NCBI GenBank assembly: GCA_027563935.2
Contig: CM050450.1
Span: 7,733,957-7,797,956 of the forward strand
DNA: 64,000 bases
Source of the DNA: Costus lasius
Lineage: Eukaryota; Streptophyta; Magnoliopsida; Zingiberales; Costaceae
Direction: 5' to 3'
A program made the position numbers and the translations under genes. The notes below the pieces were generated by a model that saw only the letters and a program-made list of their open reading frames with translations, was not told the origin of the DNA and made no database searches. Positions 10,267 through 20,439 of this stretch are shown piece after piece. How positions within the stretch are numbered: position 1 is the first letter of the stretch; each line of letters opens with the position of its first letter.

Positions 10267-12370
10267 TTAGATGCTGGCATCTACAGCCATGAGTGCAATG
10301 TCTTCTTCTCTCCGAAGCTCGATGAGTACTACGACCAGAGCAGTCACGAAGGCGTAGTCTACGTTTGGGCTAACGCTCAATCCAAAAGCATTCTTAGACA
10401 GCACAGAGCCGCTCGCACATTTGTGTATCTTACTCATCTGCATTGCTCACATCGGGCAATTTTTTTATCAATGCCGATTCACATGGCAGAAAAAGAAAAT
10501 GGATGATGTTTGGTACCTTTTTTTTTTTTAATGTTTGGTACTTTGCTAACCTGCGCAATCACGCTGGAAGAATCACCCTTGTACACAACGCATGACTTCT
10601 TCCGGAAGCTTCCCCTGACTTCGAAGTCGCTCATCTCTTGCTTCGTGTTGGCCGCCAAGAACACATCCAGCACTGTCTTAATCTGGAGCAGGGATCTCCT
10701 CTTGACGGTGAACCAGAGATCTTTGGGATCGAAGCTCTCTCCCGAGAAGACCAGCCATCGATCATGGAGGCTGCACACCTGGACGCAGGCCCCGTTTGGC
10801 GCCCACGTTCCGCTGGCTTTTGCGCTTGCGGGCAGCCAAATGTGGGAACCGATCGTGTTTGGAGTCCAGCTTCTCAGTCGCCGACTGAGAAGCTCCACTG
10901 TTCCAAGGAAGTGGGTCGAAGGCAGCTTCCCGAATGGATAAGCGGCTGCCTGTGAACAGTGGCAGCCGCTCGTGTTTTGCGTCTGAAGCAAAGCTCGCGT
11001 TCGTCATCGCCTCCGGCCGTCGCCGCAGCCTAGGTTTGGATCCCTTCGCACGCGATCGCCCATCGTCGTCACCTCCAGCCATCGCTGCCTCCAGCCGTCG
11101 CTGCCTCCGGTCGTCGTCGCCTCCAGCCGTCGCTGCCTCCGGCCGAGGAACCTCCAGCCGTCGCTGCCTCCGGCCGAGGAACTCATGCACACCGTCAACC
11201 AGCGACGCGTTGAAGTCGCTGAAGTCCAACACGTTCCGCTTCATCAGCACCACCGTCGCCTTCAGCTTCGTCGCCGGCGCCGATGCCGACCCTAGCACCC
11301 GCGACTTGTGGTGCTTCCCCCTCCCGTCGCCTCCGGCCGTCGGCGTGCCGAACACGGCGATGTCGAAACCCAAATCCCCTTCGCGTGGTGACGACGAAGT
11401 GGGATTTGGGTTTTATTTTTTTTATTTTTTATTGTTTATTTTTATGTATAGAGAGTAGAGATATTAATAAATAAGAATTTTTAAAATTAAAATAATAAAA
11501 AATATAAAAAATAAGAGAATAAATATTTCTCTCTAAATTAATAATATATAATAAAAAATTAAATTTATATTTGTAATATATTATGATTATTTTTTAAAAT
11601 TTTATATATCATGTATGTATGGTTTGCATTTAGGAAATTTTTTTAAAAAATTTAAAGAATTCTTGAAAAAAAATTAAATTTAAATATTTATATTTGTATG
11701 ATTATTTTTTTAAATTTTTAAAGAAAATAAAAATAGTCTAAAAATTTATTTATATAGGGGAAACTCTTGTAATTTTTTTTTTGAATTTGTCAACTTTAAA
11801 TTAAATTTATTTATATAATAATCTAAAAATTATTTATTGTTGTGTAAAGTAATTTTAAATTTTAAAAATAAATTAAAAAAAATTTCTTAATAGAACTAAA
11901 CAGCACAGCATAGTAGTTCACAGTTGTTTATCAGACCAGCTAATACACCCAAACAGCCTCAGCTTTTCAAACCAGCTCTACTCAGACCAGCCACCAGCCA
12001 GAAGCTCTAGCCACCCCAAACTGGGCCGCAATCGGCGCGATGAACTCGCCGTGGGAAAAGAAAGAACTAAAAAGGGGGGAAGGTATTGAAATCAGAGCAG
12101 ACATGAGAAGGGCGGTTAGCAAACCTTCTGTCGCATTGAAATCACGGGCTTGCCGGTTCTATCGATGATCAATTGCTTGTTACTGATGCTCGTCCAAGTG
12201 CGGCTTTCGACTTTGAAAACGACATCACCGTTGGCGTCTGTGACCAGCGCGGCGCCGCCCTTCAACCATGAGCCTTCGGAGAAGAAGGTCAGATCTGTGG
12301 CGTATGGAGCGCAAAACCGAGGCCTGGGGACGGCATCGGGTGGAGCAAGCTCAGATCCTGATGCATTCAT
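10267..12370 (-). CDS. LURP-one-related protein, copy A (three exons)
   Basis: Exons 12370-12125, 10778-10551 and 10437-10267 join in frame to a 214-residue protein, the usual size for this family (Tubby-C-like fold, DUF567). Exon 1 carries FCAPYATDLTFF and LVTDANGDVVFKVES, exon 2 SLHDRWLVF, LWFTVKRRSLLQ and DFEVRGSF, exon 3 LSVSPNVDYAFVTALVVVL, all family hallmarks. LURP-one-related proteins are beta-barrel proteins; some Arabidopsis members act in defence against oomycetes, but the biochemical role is unclear. Intron 1 carries a 1.24-kb transposon next to the acceptor of exon 2, and a retrotransposon cuts the promoter about 207 bp above the ATG. The coding sequence is intact, so this may be a recently impaired rather than a dead gene. 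The start matches that of copy B. Confidence 0.85.
10788..12027. mobile_element. Non-autonomous DNA transposon in intron 1 of LURP-one copy A
   Basis: Inverted ends GGCCCCGTTTGGCGC and GGCCCAGTTTGGGGT (read inward from the right) flank 1240 bp absent from intron 1 of copy B. GCA stands directly outside both ends (10785-10787 and 12028-12030), giving a 3-bp target duplication. The interior has a GC-rich part (10800-11400) with a GTCGCTGCCTCC minisatellite near 11060-11180, and an AT-rich part. Open frames inside show no transposase domain. The superfamily is unresolved. Confidence 0.65.
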
Positions 12371-12571
12371 TTCTTTCTTCCTTCCTTTCCTTCTTCTTTC
12401 TTGATTTGTGTGATCGAAGAAGCAATTGATAATCGAGACATGAATAAATAAATCTTTGCAGGCGGCATCCATTTTGCTGTTGGTGAGATGGACCATAGAT
12501 TACTTCTTGGATATTTGAATTTAACTGAGTCGGCCGGCAAATATCGAGCTTTTTCAAACTCAAGATAGTTG
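12371..12571 (-). promoter_or_regulatory. Truncated promoter of LURP-one copy A
   Basis: About 200 bp remain upstream of the ATG, homologous to the region above copy B (shared landmarks CTTTGCAGG and GATTATC). Where copy B has the TATA-like TTTATAAATA, copy A reads TTTATTCATG on the minus strand. Beyond 12572 the sequence is retrotransposon LTR. Confidence 0.5.
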
Positions 12572-12576
12572 TCTAT

Positions 12577-13130
12577 TGTCACGCCCACAATTATGTTAAT
12601 TATTTTTCGTGGATTTCCACGTGAGTCAACGCTTGACTCGAGTCCAAATTTATCAACGCGACTATCCCAACGATCGAAACCGTCGGATTGGGCGTGACTG
12701 GCAGAGTCGATTCCTCGGACCGACTCCCAGCCCGACTGTGGACTCACACGCTAGTCCAGAGATCAAGCCGGCGCCCGGCGATCTCGAATGATCGTCTACT
12801 TGGCGTCGCACGCCGGTGACGGAAGAAGGAGTATTTGCCTGAAGGCAGCAATGCAGGCCAGCGTTACCCGGCGCTGGAGAACCAACGCTCGCACGAAGGC
12901 GAGCTCAGCTACGAAGCAAACAGGAGATGGTGGGGGGGGGGGGGAGCGTCTGCCACCCACTGCACCTCCACGCAAGGGAGGCACTACTACCGGCGCGGCG
13001 GAAGGTATGTCCGGCGACGGGCGGCGGTTGAGGGGAGCTAGCGGCGGCCGGCTAGACTATCCACACGCGGCGAGGAAACTCGCAGTCACCGTCTCCAGCG
13101 AGAGCAGGAACAGGGATGACGAGAGGAGGC
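12577..13130 (-). repeat. Truncated 3' LTR of element A
   Basis: Begins TGTCACGCCCACAATT and aligns with 16467-17020 until GAGAGGAGG, where homology stops abruptly. A 17-18-base run of G lies at about 12927-12944. GC-rich open frames here are LTR sequence, not genes. Confidence 0.8.
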
Positions 13131-13133
13131 TAA

Positions 13134-13330
13134 CACCTGATTCATTAGATGACAGAACGTCGCTGGAGCGTTGGTTAGCCCAAAGGGCATGACCAAAAAC
13201 TCGAAATCTCCATAACGGGTTACGCAGGCTGTCTTCCGTTCGTCGCCCTCAGCGATACGGACCAGCCAGTAACCTGACCTCAAGTCAAGCTTGGAGAATA
13301 TCCTAACTTTTCTCAGTCTACCCATTTCTC
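13134..13330 (-). pseudogene. Reverse-transcriptase fragment (Ty3/gypsy, chromovirus-like)
   Basis: The minus strand reads [19 protein letters not shown] and [15 protein letters not shown], the conserved fingers/palm motifs of gypsy RT. The catalytic YVDD part is missing. It is fused directly to Athila gag on its right, so it is a relic of an internal deletion. Confidence 0.8.
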
Positions 13331-13933
13331 GAGGCCGTGGTGAGGACGCATTCGCTGCAATTCCTTGAAGCGATCCCACGCCTCATATAGTGATTCGCCT
13401 TCTTTTTTAGAGAAGTTGGTAATCTGGTTCCTTAATTATGCGGTTTTGCTCGGAGGAAAATATTTTGCAAGAAAAGTATGTGAGAGTTGTTCCCATGTGG
13501 TAATGGATCCAGATGGTAATGAATGTAACCAAGCTCGCGCCCTGTCTCTAAGTGAAAAAGGAAAAAGTCGTAGCCGCAGAGCGTCAGTGGTTACACCATT
13601 CATTTTAAGAGTGTCACAGTATTCAAGAAAAACAAATAAGTGCATGTTTGGATCTTCAGTCGGCGATCCGCCGAATTGGTTTTGTTGTAACATTGATAAG
13701 AGGGACGGTTTTATCTCAAAGTTGTTCGCTTCTATTGGTGGACGTGCAATGCTCGAATGCAGTCCTTGAACATTTGGTGCAGCGAAGTCACGAAGTGATT
13801 TGTTACCGTCCATGATTGATGTTTGCGAATTCTTCTTCGGTTGATATTTTTGAAAATTTTTGCGACGCCGGAACGTTCGTTCTATTTCCGAATCAAATGG
13901 TATTGCATGTTCCGGTCGCGGAGTTCTATGCAT
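13331..13933 (-). pseudogene. Athila-lineage gag fragment (element B)
   Basis: The minus strand from 13933 (MHRTPRPEHA start) carries [38 protein letters not shown] and [10 protein letters not shown], matching the gag start of the intact Athila copy (60239 downward). The frame is lost near 13436, but homology runs on to about 13331, where the sequence jumps to an RT scrap. Protease and the rest of pol are absent. Confidence 0.8.
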
Positions 13934-14068
13934 AAACTAAAATTCTAACAAGTAGATGTTTCGTTAAATCAAGAAAAAGTGTAAAATGAAGTAAAAGAAA
14001 GTATATTAATAAACTAAAAATGTCTAGTCTAATAACTTCTTAATCTAGTCAATATTGCCGAAATTAGT

Positions 14069-14085
14069 CCCCGGCAACGGCGCCA
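14069..14085 (-). other. Primer-binding site of element B (tRNA-Asp)
   Basis: The plus strand reads CCCCGGCAACGGCGCCA, identical to the 3' end of plant tRNA-Asp as I remember it, so the minus strand gives a perfect 17-base primer site. It lies 6 bases from the LTR end, as usual in Athila elements. Confidence 0.8.
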
Positions 14086-14091
14086 AAAACT

Positions 14092-16099
14092 TGATAGCGC
14101 CCACAGATATAGTAGGTGTTTCCCGCAAGTGCACGGGACTATCGAAGTAATAAAATATCGATCCCACAGGGACTAATGGGCAAATACCGACGGATCTTGA
14201 AGTTGCTAGCTAGACAATATCGAAATTGTGAAGGTTAAGATAACGAAATAATTGAAAGTGCAGTAATGTAAACAAAGGAGATCACACGAGAGAATTATAA
14301 TGAGGAGGTCCATCAGGATATGGGTTCACCACTTGACTCCTTACAGTTGAATAGTTAAACTCTAATGCCAAAGTCTTGTCTAGTTCAAGGGGCTCAGCTT
14401 CCTTGTCACGTAGGTAGCTCCCCTCCAATAATCTTGTCTACTTCCACGAACTAGATTTCCGGTCCAATCCGTAGGGTTCTAACGTGCAGTCAGACGAATG
14501 TCTTTCCACAACGTCTAAGATTCTTATAATCCCCGCAAGTACGTAAAGACCCGCAAGCGAGGTTTTACCCTCCTAGAGATGCTGAACCATACTTGAGGTG
14601 ATTAAAGACTCAAACGCCCCCTCTCGGGTAGCGTTGGGATAACGTACAAACGGAATGGATAAACTCTCAACCAAGTGGGTCGGACGCGTGGTCGGACTAG
14701 GGTCTCTCCGACGCGTCTAAACTCCTATAGTCACGTGAGCGAGTACAAATCTGCGAGCGAGTTTTCTCTTCCAGAGACCTGATTGACAAACCTCACTAAG
14801 GTGTTTCCCTAAGCGAGTACAGTCTAGCGGGCGAGTTTTCTCCTCTAGATCCGATTGACAAACCTCACATTTCCAACTTAAGGCTCAAGCATACCTTTCG
14901 GAATAATGCTTTCCTTTAATCCTACGGGTAAGTACAGCTATGCAAGCGAGTAAACTCCTAGAAAAGTTGATTTACAAACCTCACTCGAGGGATTAAAAGT
15001 CGAACATATTCCTCCGGGTACACAGGCGAAGCATGCACATTAGGTCAAGCAAGGATTTTAGCAAGTAAATCTAACTATCACAACTAATAAATCGTCAAGG
15101 GCTACTCCCACATCCTGATTTGGGGTTTAGCCAAGCATGTTCACGGTAACAATGTAGACAATGTATTCAGCCATGAACATCACAAGTAATAACAGGTTTC
15201 ACGCAAGAGTTGTGAAGGAAAAATAGATCATGCAATATTCTCTTAAGATATTACAATAGATGCAGCAACTCAAAGATGTAGGTTAAGTATTACAAATCTG
15301 TTTCTAGGAAGCTTACGCAACAGGAGGTATTCAAAGTTGTACAGATGCGCAGCTTCTTTCTCCTCGTTTCTTTACCGTGCGCTTCCTCTGATGGACCGAC
15401 CCTCCTCTCGTCTTCGATTTTTGTATCCGAGAGCCCTCTCCTCGTCTTCGAATGGAGCAAGCCCTTTTATCCTCTTCTCCTCTGAATCTTCTTCTCCTTC
15501 CCATGCCCTGCAAAAAGAAGCCTGCTGCAAAGCTTCAGCCGAAAGGTTCCTGCTAGCCTGCAACGCTTCAGCCGCCCATACCTCACGAAATGATGATTTC
15601 GTGAGCAAATCCTCCCCTAAAAGCTACTCTACGCCTCTTTCGTCAACAGGGGAGAAAGGTCCTAGGTGCCCTTCATCTTTCCCTTAGGTTAGATCAAAGA
15701 AACGTGGGAGAAAACGGTGATTTCGTAACAGGCGGGTCCGCGATCTCGGGCGAGAATTTGGTCGTGACCCGGTCGTGATTTGTCGATTTCAGCTTCAGGC
15801 ATAACGACGATCACGGGCATGATTCTGATCGGGACCTGGTCGTGATTTCCAACAAAGACTTCAATGAATCTGAAAACTCCTAGTTAGGATCATCTTGAGT
15901 TAGGATGAGCTCCTCTGCTACCAAAGTGTCAGAATCTACCCTTTATGTGGTCAATTTAACCTGAAAACGTGAAAATACCGAAACAAGTGTAGATTCCATA
16001 AATGTATCAAAATATAGGCAATTGTAAGGCTTAAAGTCGTGGAATAAGCATGATTCCATGAGTAAAATGACACATGAAACTCTATATAAATCTATGTCA
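14092..16099 (-). repeat. Athila-type 5' LTR of element B (about 2 kb)
   Basis: Starts TGATAGCGCCCACAG next to the primer site and contains the Athila LTR landmarks GCAAGTGCACGG and TCGATCCCACAGGGAC, also found in the solo LTR at 46599. The right end is placed at CTATGTCA (16099) by the expected terminal inverted repeat; this boundary is uncertain by some bases. GCGAG-type sub-repeats occur at 14720-15000. There is no matching 3' LTR in the window. Confidence 0.65.
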
Positions 16100-16129
16100 A
16101 TAGCCCACTGCCATGACGCTCGCACACCT

Positions 16130-16440
16130 CATTGGTTACCGGAGTTGGATGCGGATTCGGGCGGCACCACCCGTCCCCGTACCCCGACCTGAATACCAGG
16201 AGCGCACGAATAGTCTACGGGACGACACACTACAATCTCTTGGCCGGAATCGACCGTAGTCGGTGCTATCGAAGCCGCCATAGCGCCTCTCAGCATCGCG
16301 ACCTTTGCCTGAGATGCCTCTAGCTCCTCAGTGAGTCAAGCCACCTAAGCTACGAGACGTTCAATATCTGACGAAGACCCATCTGCGCGCGCAGTGGGGC
16401 AATCCAAAAGCACGTACGACGCTCGTACGGAATTGGGACG
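16130..16440 (-). pseudogene. Gag N-terminal scrap of element A
   Basis: Downstream of the primer site, the minus strand reads a short gag-like segment (TEELEASQAKVAMLRGAM, coiled-coil-like) interrupted by at least two stops. It is cut at its right-hand neighbour by the Athila LTR, showing that the Athila piece entered this region. Confidence 0.5.
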
Positions 16441-16446
16441 TTCGTG

Positions 16447-16465
16447 TCCCAGCAACGGAACCAAG
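16447..16465 (-). other. Primer-binding site of element A
   Basis: The minus strand just inside the LTR reads TTGGTTCCGTTGCTGGGA. It has the position and TGG start of a tRNA primer site; I could not name the tRNA. Confidence 0.5.
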
Positions 16466-16466
16466 C

Positions 16467-17834
16467 TGTCATGCCCACAATTATGTTAATTATTTTTTGT
16501 GTATTTCCACGTGAGTCAACGCTTGACTCGAGTCCAAATTTGTCAACGCGACTATCCCAACGGTCGAAACCGTCGGATTGGGTGTGACTGGCGGAGTCGA
16601 TTCCTTAGACCGACTCCCAGCCCGACTGTGGACTCACACGCTAGTCCGGAGATCAAGCCAGCGCTCGACGATCTCGAACGATCGTCTACTCGGCGTCGCA
16701 CGCCAGTGACAGAAGAAGGAGTATTCGCCCGAAGGCAGCAACGCAGGCCGGCGTTACCCGGCGCTGGAGAACCAACGCTCGCACGAAGGCGAGCTTGGCT
16801 ACGAAGCAAACAAGAGATAGGGGGGGTGGCGTCTGCCACCCACTGCACCTCCACGCAAGGGAGGCACTACTGCCGGTGCGACGGAAGGTATGTCCGGCGA
16901 CGGGCTGCGGTTGAGGGGAGCTGGCGGCGGCCAGCTGGACTATCCTCACGCAGCGAGGAAACTCACAGTCACCGCCTCCAGCGAGAGCAGGAACAGGGAC
17001 GACGAGAGGAGGCCGTCGGCCACCGAAGGGGACCGCCGGATGAGGAGGAAAGAGAAGAAGACCGGACGCATGCGGTGAGAGAAAACTGGGGAACTCCGCA
17101 CGCAGGCGGAGAGAGCTCGAACGAGAGCAGGGTCGCGTCCGCACGCAGGCGGGTCCGGGCCGGAAGTTCACGCACACAGGCGGCCGGCGCCGGACAAGAG
17201 GGGGACGAGGAAGTTCCGGCCACGACAGGAAATAAGCGGAGGGTTCGCCGGAGCCAGGAACGCGGCAGGGAACGAGGACCAGAGGGCAAAGGAGGTACCT
17301 CGGCGATCACACAGGCCGCCGGCTCCGTCCAGTCGGTGAAGCTGTTGCCGGCGACGCCTTCCGAGGCGGTTTGAACGGGGACGACGGCAGCTGCAACGGC
17401 AGGCGTGAGGAAGACGAGAAGAGGAGCGAAGCTAGCCGCAGCGTTCCACCTCCCACCCGCACCACCGGAAGGCCAGGGACAGTCCGCCGACGAGGTCGTC
17501 CGATGAGGACACGTCCGACGAGTCAAAGACACGAAGAGGGAGTCGAGAAAGCTTTCAGCGGGCGAAGCTCTTGCGGACGACGACGACGATGCCCCCTTTT
17601 TTTCTCGTTTCCACGTTGGCCCGCGGAACGAGGCAAGCTCGTGTCTTGTCAACCCACGCGCCGCGTCAGAACGCACGCGATGATTCCGCTCACGCCAACG
17701 CCGACGCCCGTTGAAGAAGTCGCATTCGGATCCGGGCCGCACCCGATCCGCTCCGCCGACTTGCCGACCCGGTCGGCTGAAATAAGTGGGCTGCGATTTG
17801 GGCCACACCCAAATTGCGGCCCAAAGGCCTAACA
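16467..17834 (-). repeat. Full-length 5' LTR of element A (1368 bp)
   Basis: TGTCATGCCC at the left and CCTAACA at the right, GC-rich, with long spurious open frames on both strands (for example 16499-17374). The same LTR family is found at 48614-49652 plus 61724-62309. Confidence 0.8.
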
Positions 17835-17839
17835 TCTAT

Positions 17840-19512
17840 TATCCCTAGATGACACAGAAAGAGGCCGTGGAGCTGGAAAATTTTTCATAGGCACGGACAC
17901 TCAAGCTATCCTTAGTGATTATACAGTCAAGAACGCAATCCAGATGCATTTGTTTTTTATTATGAGGGCGAAGGGATCAATGCCCATACTTAGCCGCTCA
18001 CCACGCCGCATAGGGATGAGCAGGTAAACCTAGTTATGTTTTGTATGACGCATCATAAAACTGCACCGCCTCCTCAATTAAGTAATATTTATGATGTGTT
18101 TTGAGTCAAGAACATAAAAATCAATTAGCAGAGTTTAGTTAATTTTCTATTTTAAAAAAATAGTTTCTTTATGAGGAAAAACATAGTTTATTTACTTAGG
18201 ATTTGTAGAATTTTATGTGATAAAGCAAAGTTTGATAAGATTTTATGAAACATCACATTCTGAAGTTGTGGCCAATGATAACCCGTTGGCCAAAGGTTAT
18301 TGTGATTTTAGAATTATGCACCATTTCAGATGATTAGCTATCTGGATTGCAAGACATTTGATCGATCATGGGATCCCTGGTTGTTGGATAAATGTTGTTG
18401 CGAAAAATTGTACTGTTTTTAATGCATATTGAAAAAACAGATTGATATCGAAGAAATACTGTGGAATATTATAAAGCATAACACTATATAATATCTATCG
18501 TCAAATAATTAAATAAATTCCAACATATATTTAAAAAAAATCTTAATCAAGCTTTTTTTTTTTTCTAAATCTTAAGCAGATCACATATGAGTCGTTCATC
18601 CATATGAAATTATAAATTATAAATATTATATTATATTTATGCCAAATGTAAATTGACATGTGAGTATTGCAAGGCTACTAGCAGTATATTTAAGATGGTT
18701 TTTGGGTATGTTATCCACGTATAACTTAGGCTATGTTTATTAGAAGGGATAAGTTTTTAAAGGGATGAGAAATTTAAAAGAAAAGAAAATTTATATAGAT
18801 GGAAAAATGTTTAGAAAAATTTTTCCTTGTATTTACTTATGAGGAAAATATAAAAAAATAAAAAAAAATTTAAAAAATTCTTTCTTGCATCCACGTCGAC
18901 TATTTTTTTCGCCCAATTTGAATGAATTGAAAATGAAAATTTTTTATTTTCATCCCTTTTATTTTCTTTTATTTTTATCCATCTTTCGAGTAAACAAAGG
19001 ATCTTTTTAGAATTCATCATTTTTCTCCTAAAATTCCACGTAATAAACAAGTTCTTAATGTGGGCAAAAGGCTCTCTCATTTTTTTCAAAATAATTAAAT
19101 ACATGTATTTTTGTTATGTTAAATGTATGAAAATTATGATTTTCTTCACTAAAAAAAATTAATCTTTATAATACCCTCTTTATATATTTATTGCCCTTAT
19201 ATACCTCCCCTGCTTAAGTCTGGTATAGCATTAACGGATCATTATCCTATTGGTTACATAATATTTATAAACATTGTGTGGTCTATTAAATTTTGTCCAT
19301 TTATTGTCGGCACTTTACTTCACATCGCCCAAGCCCATCTAAATTATTGACTGTGTGCTTTTAAGCAGAAGCAGTATACACATAAACAAGACATGACAGT
19401 GGATGAAATTCAAATTCACAATATGACATACATTCATGACATATATAATAAACAAATTCACAATAATAAAATAGGGAAAGAAGAAACTCAAAATCAAGTA
19501 AATTGCCATTGA
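17840..19512. other. Intergenic, AT-rich
   Basis: No coding region is recognised apart from the MITE at 18729-19054. The right end (19325-19512) is the 3' flank of LURP-one copy B. Confidence 0.4.
18729..19054. mobile_element. Tourist-like MITE (about 326 bp)
   Basis: Imperfect ends GGCTATGTTTATTAG and GAACTTGTTTATTAC (inward from the right) with TTA/TAA flanks; AT-rich, non-coding. Confidence 0.45.
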
Positions 19513-20357
19513 TCACAGGACTATAACAGCAGCTCCAGCTGAGGCTCCAGCTATGATTTGAATCTGTTCTGCTCTCTGAAGCTCGATGAGGACTATGACC
19601 AGAGCAGTCACGAAGGAGTAGTCCACGTTTGGGCTGACGCTCACGCCAAAGGCATTGGGAGATAGCACAAAGCCGCTCACAGTTCTGTGTTCCTGACTCA
19701 TCTGCATTGCGCACATCAGGCGATTGTTAGATCAATGCCAATTCACATGAGAGAAGAAAGAAAAATGAAGATCCTGGGTTTGGCTTAGCTAACCTGCGCA
19801 ACCGCGTTGGAAGAATCACCCTTAAGCACAACGCACGACTTCTTCCGGAAGCTTCCTCTGACCTCAAAGTCGCTCGCCTCTTGCTTCGTGTTGGCCGCCA
19901 AGAACACATCCAGCACTGTCTTAATCTGGAGCAGGGATCTCCTCTTGACGGTGAACCAGAGATCTTTGGGATCGAAGCTGTCACCCAAGAAGACCTGCCA
20001 TCGATCATGGAGGCTGCACACCTGAAAACGATCGGAGCGATGAACTCGCTATATGCAAAAAGAAAAGGGGGGAAAAGGATTTTGAAATCAGAGCAGAAAT
20101 GGAAACGGCGGTTAGCAAACCTTCTGTCGCATTGAAATCACGGGCTTTCCAGTTCGATCCATGACCAATTGCTTGTTCCTCCAAGTGTGGCTTTCGGTTT
20201 TGAAAACAACATGGCCGTTGGCGTCTGTGACCAGCGGGGCGCCGCCCTTCAGCCATGAGTCTTCGGAGAAGAAGGTTAGATCTGTGGTGTATGGAAAGCA
20301 AAACCGAAGCCTGGGAATGGCATCAGATGGAGGAAGCTCAGAATCTGATGCGGTCAT
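19513..20357 (-). CDS. LURP-one-related protein, copy B (three exons)
   Basis: Exons 20357-20121, 20021-19794 and 19701-19513 join in frame to 217 residues. Exon 2 is exactly the length of copy A's (228 nt), and all splice junctions are conserved (AAG|GTTTGC, CAG|GTTAGC, CAG|ATGAGT). Family motifs are LVTDANGHVVFKTES, LWFTVKRRSLLQ, DFEVRGSFRKKSC and VSVSPNVDYSFVTALVIVL. The C-terminus ends in an Ala/Gly/Val-rich tail that differs from copy A. Both introns are short (about 99 and 92 nt), so this copy shows the ancestral structure. It is probably the functional member of the tandem pair. The exact physiological role cannot be read from sequence; stress or defence association is a family property. 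Confidence 0.9.
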
Positions 20358-20421
20358 TTCTTTCCGCCTTTCTTTCTTCTTCTTTGATTTGTGTGATCGA
20401 AGCGGCAATGGATAATCGAGA

Positions 20422-20431
20422 TATTTATAAA
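20422..20431 (-). promoter_or_regulatory. TATA box of LURP-one copy B
   Basis: TTTATAAATA on the minus strand, about 65 bp above the ATG, in a block conserved in copy A apart from this motif. Confidence 0.5.
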
Positions 20432-20439
20432 TAAATCTT

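Larger units (their letters stand above)
12577..17834 (-). mobile_element. Decayed Ty3/gypsy element A with a nested Athila fragment
   Basis: The outer ends begin TGT..and end ..ACA and are flanked by the same 5 bp, TCTAT (12572-12576 and 17835-17839), so one insertion spans this interval. The right LTR (16467-17834) is full length; the left LTR keeps only its first ~554 bp (12577-13130). Between them are an RT scrap, Athila gag, an Athila primer site and LTR, and a gag scrap next to the element's own primer site. The LTR remnants differ by roughly 7 percent in the stretch compared, mostly transitions, so the insertion is old. Confidence 0.8.

Noticed and set aside
16499..17374. 291-residue frame and its long antisense partner
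   Set aside because: Both lie within a GC-rich LTR; the same sequence recurs as LTR at 12577 and 48614.
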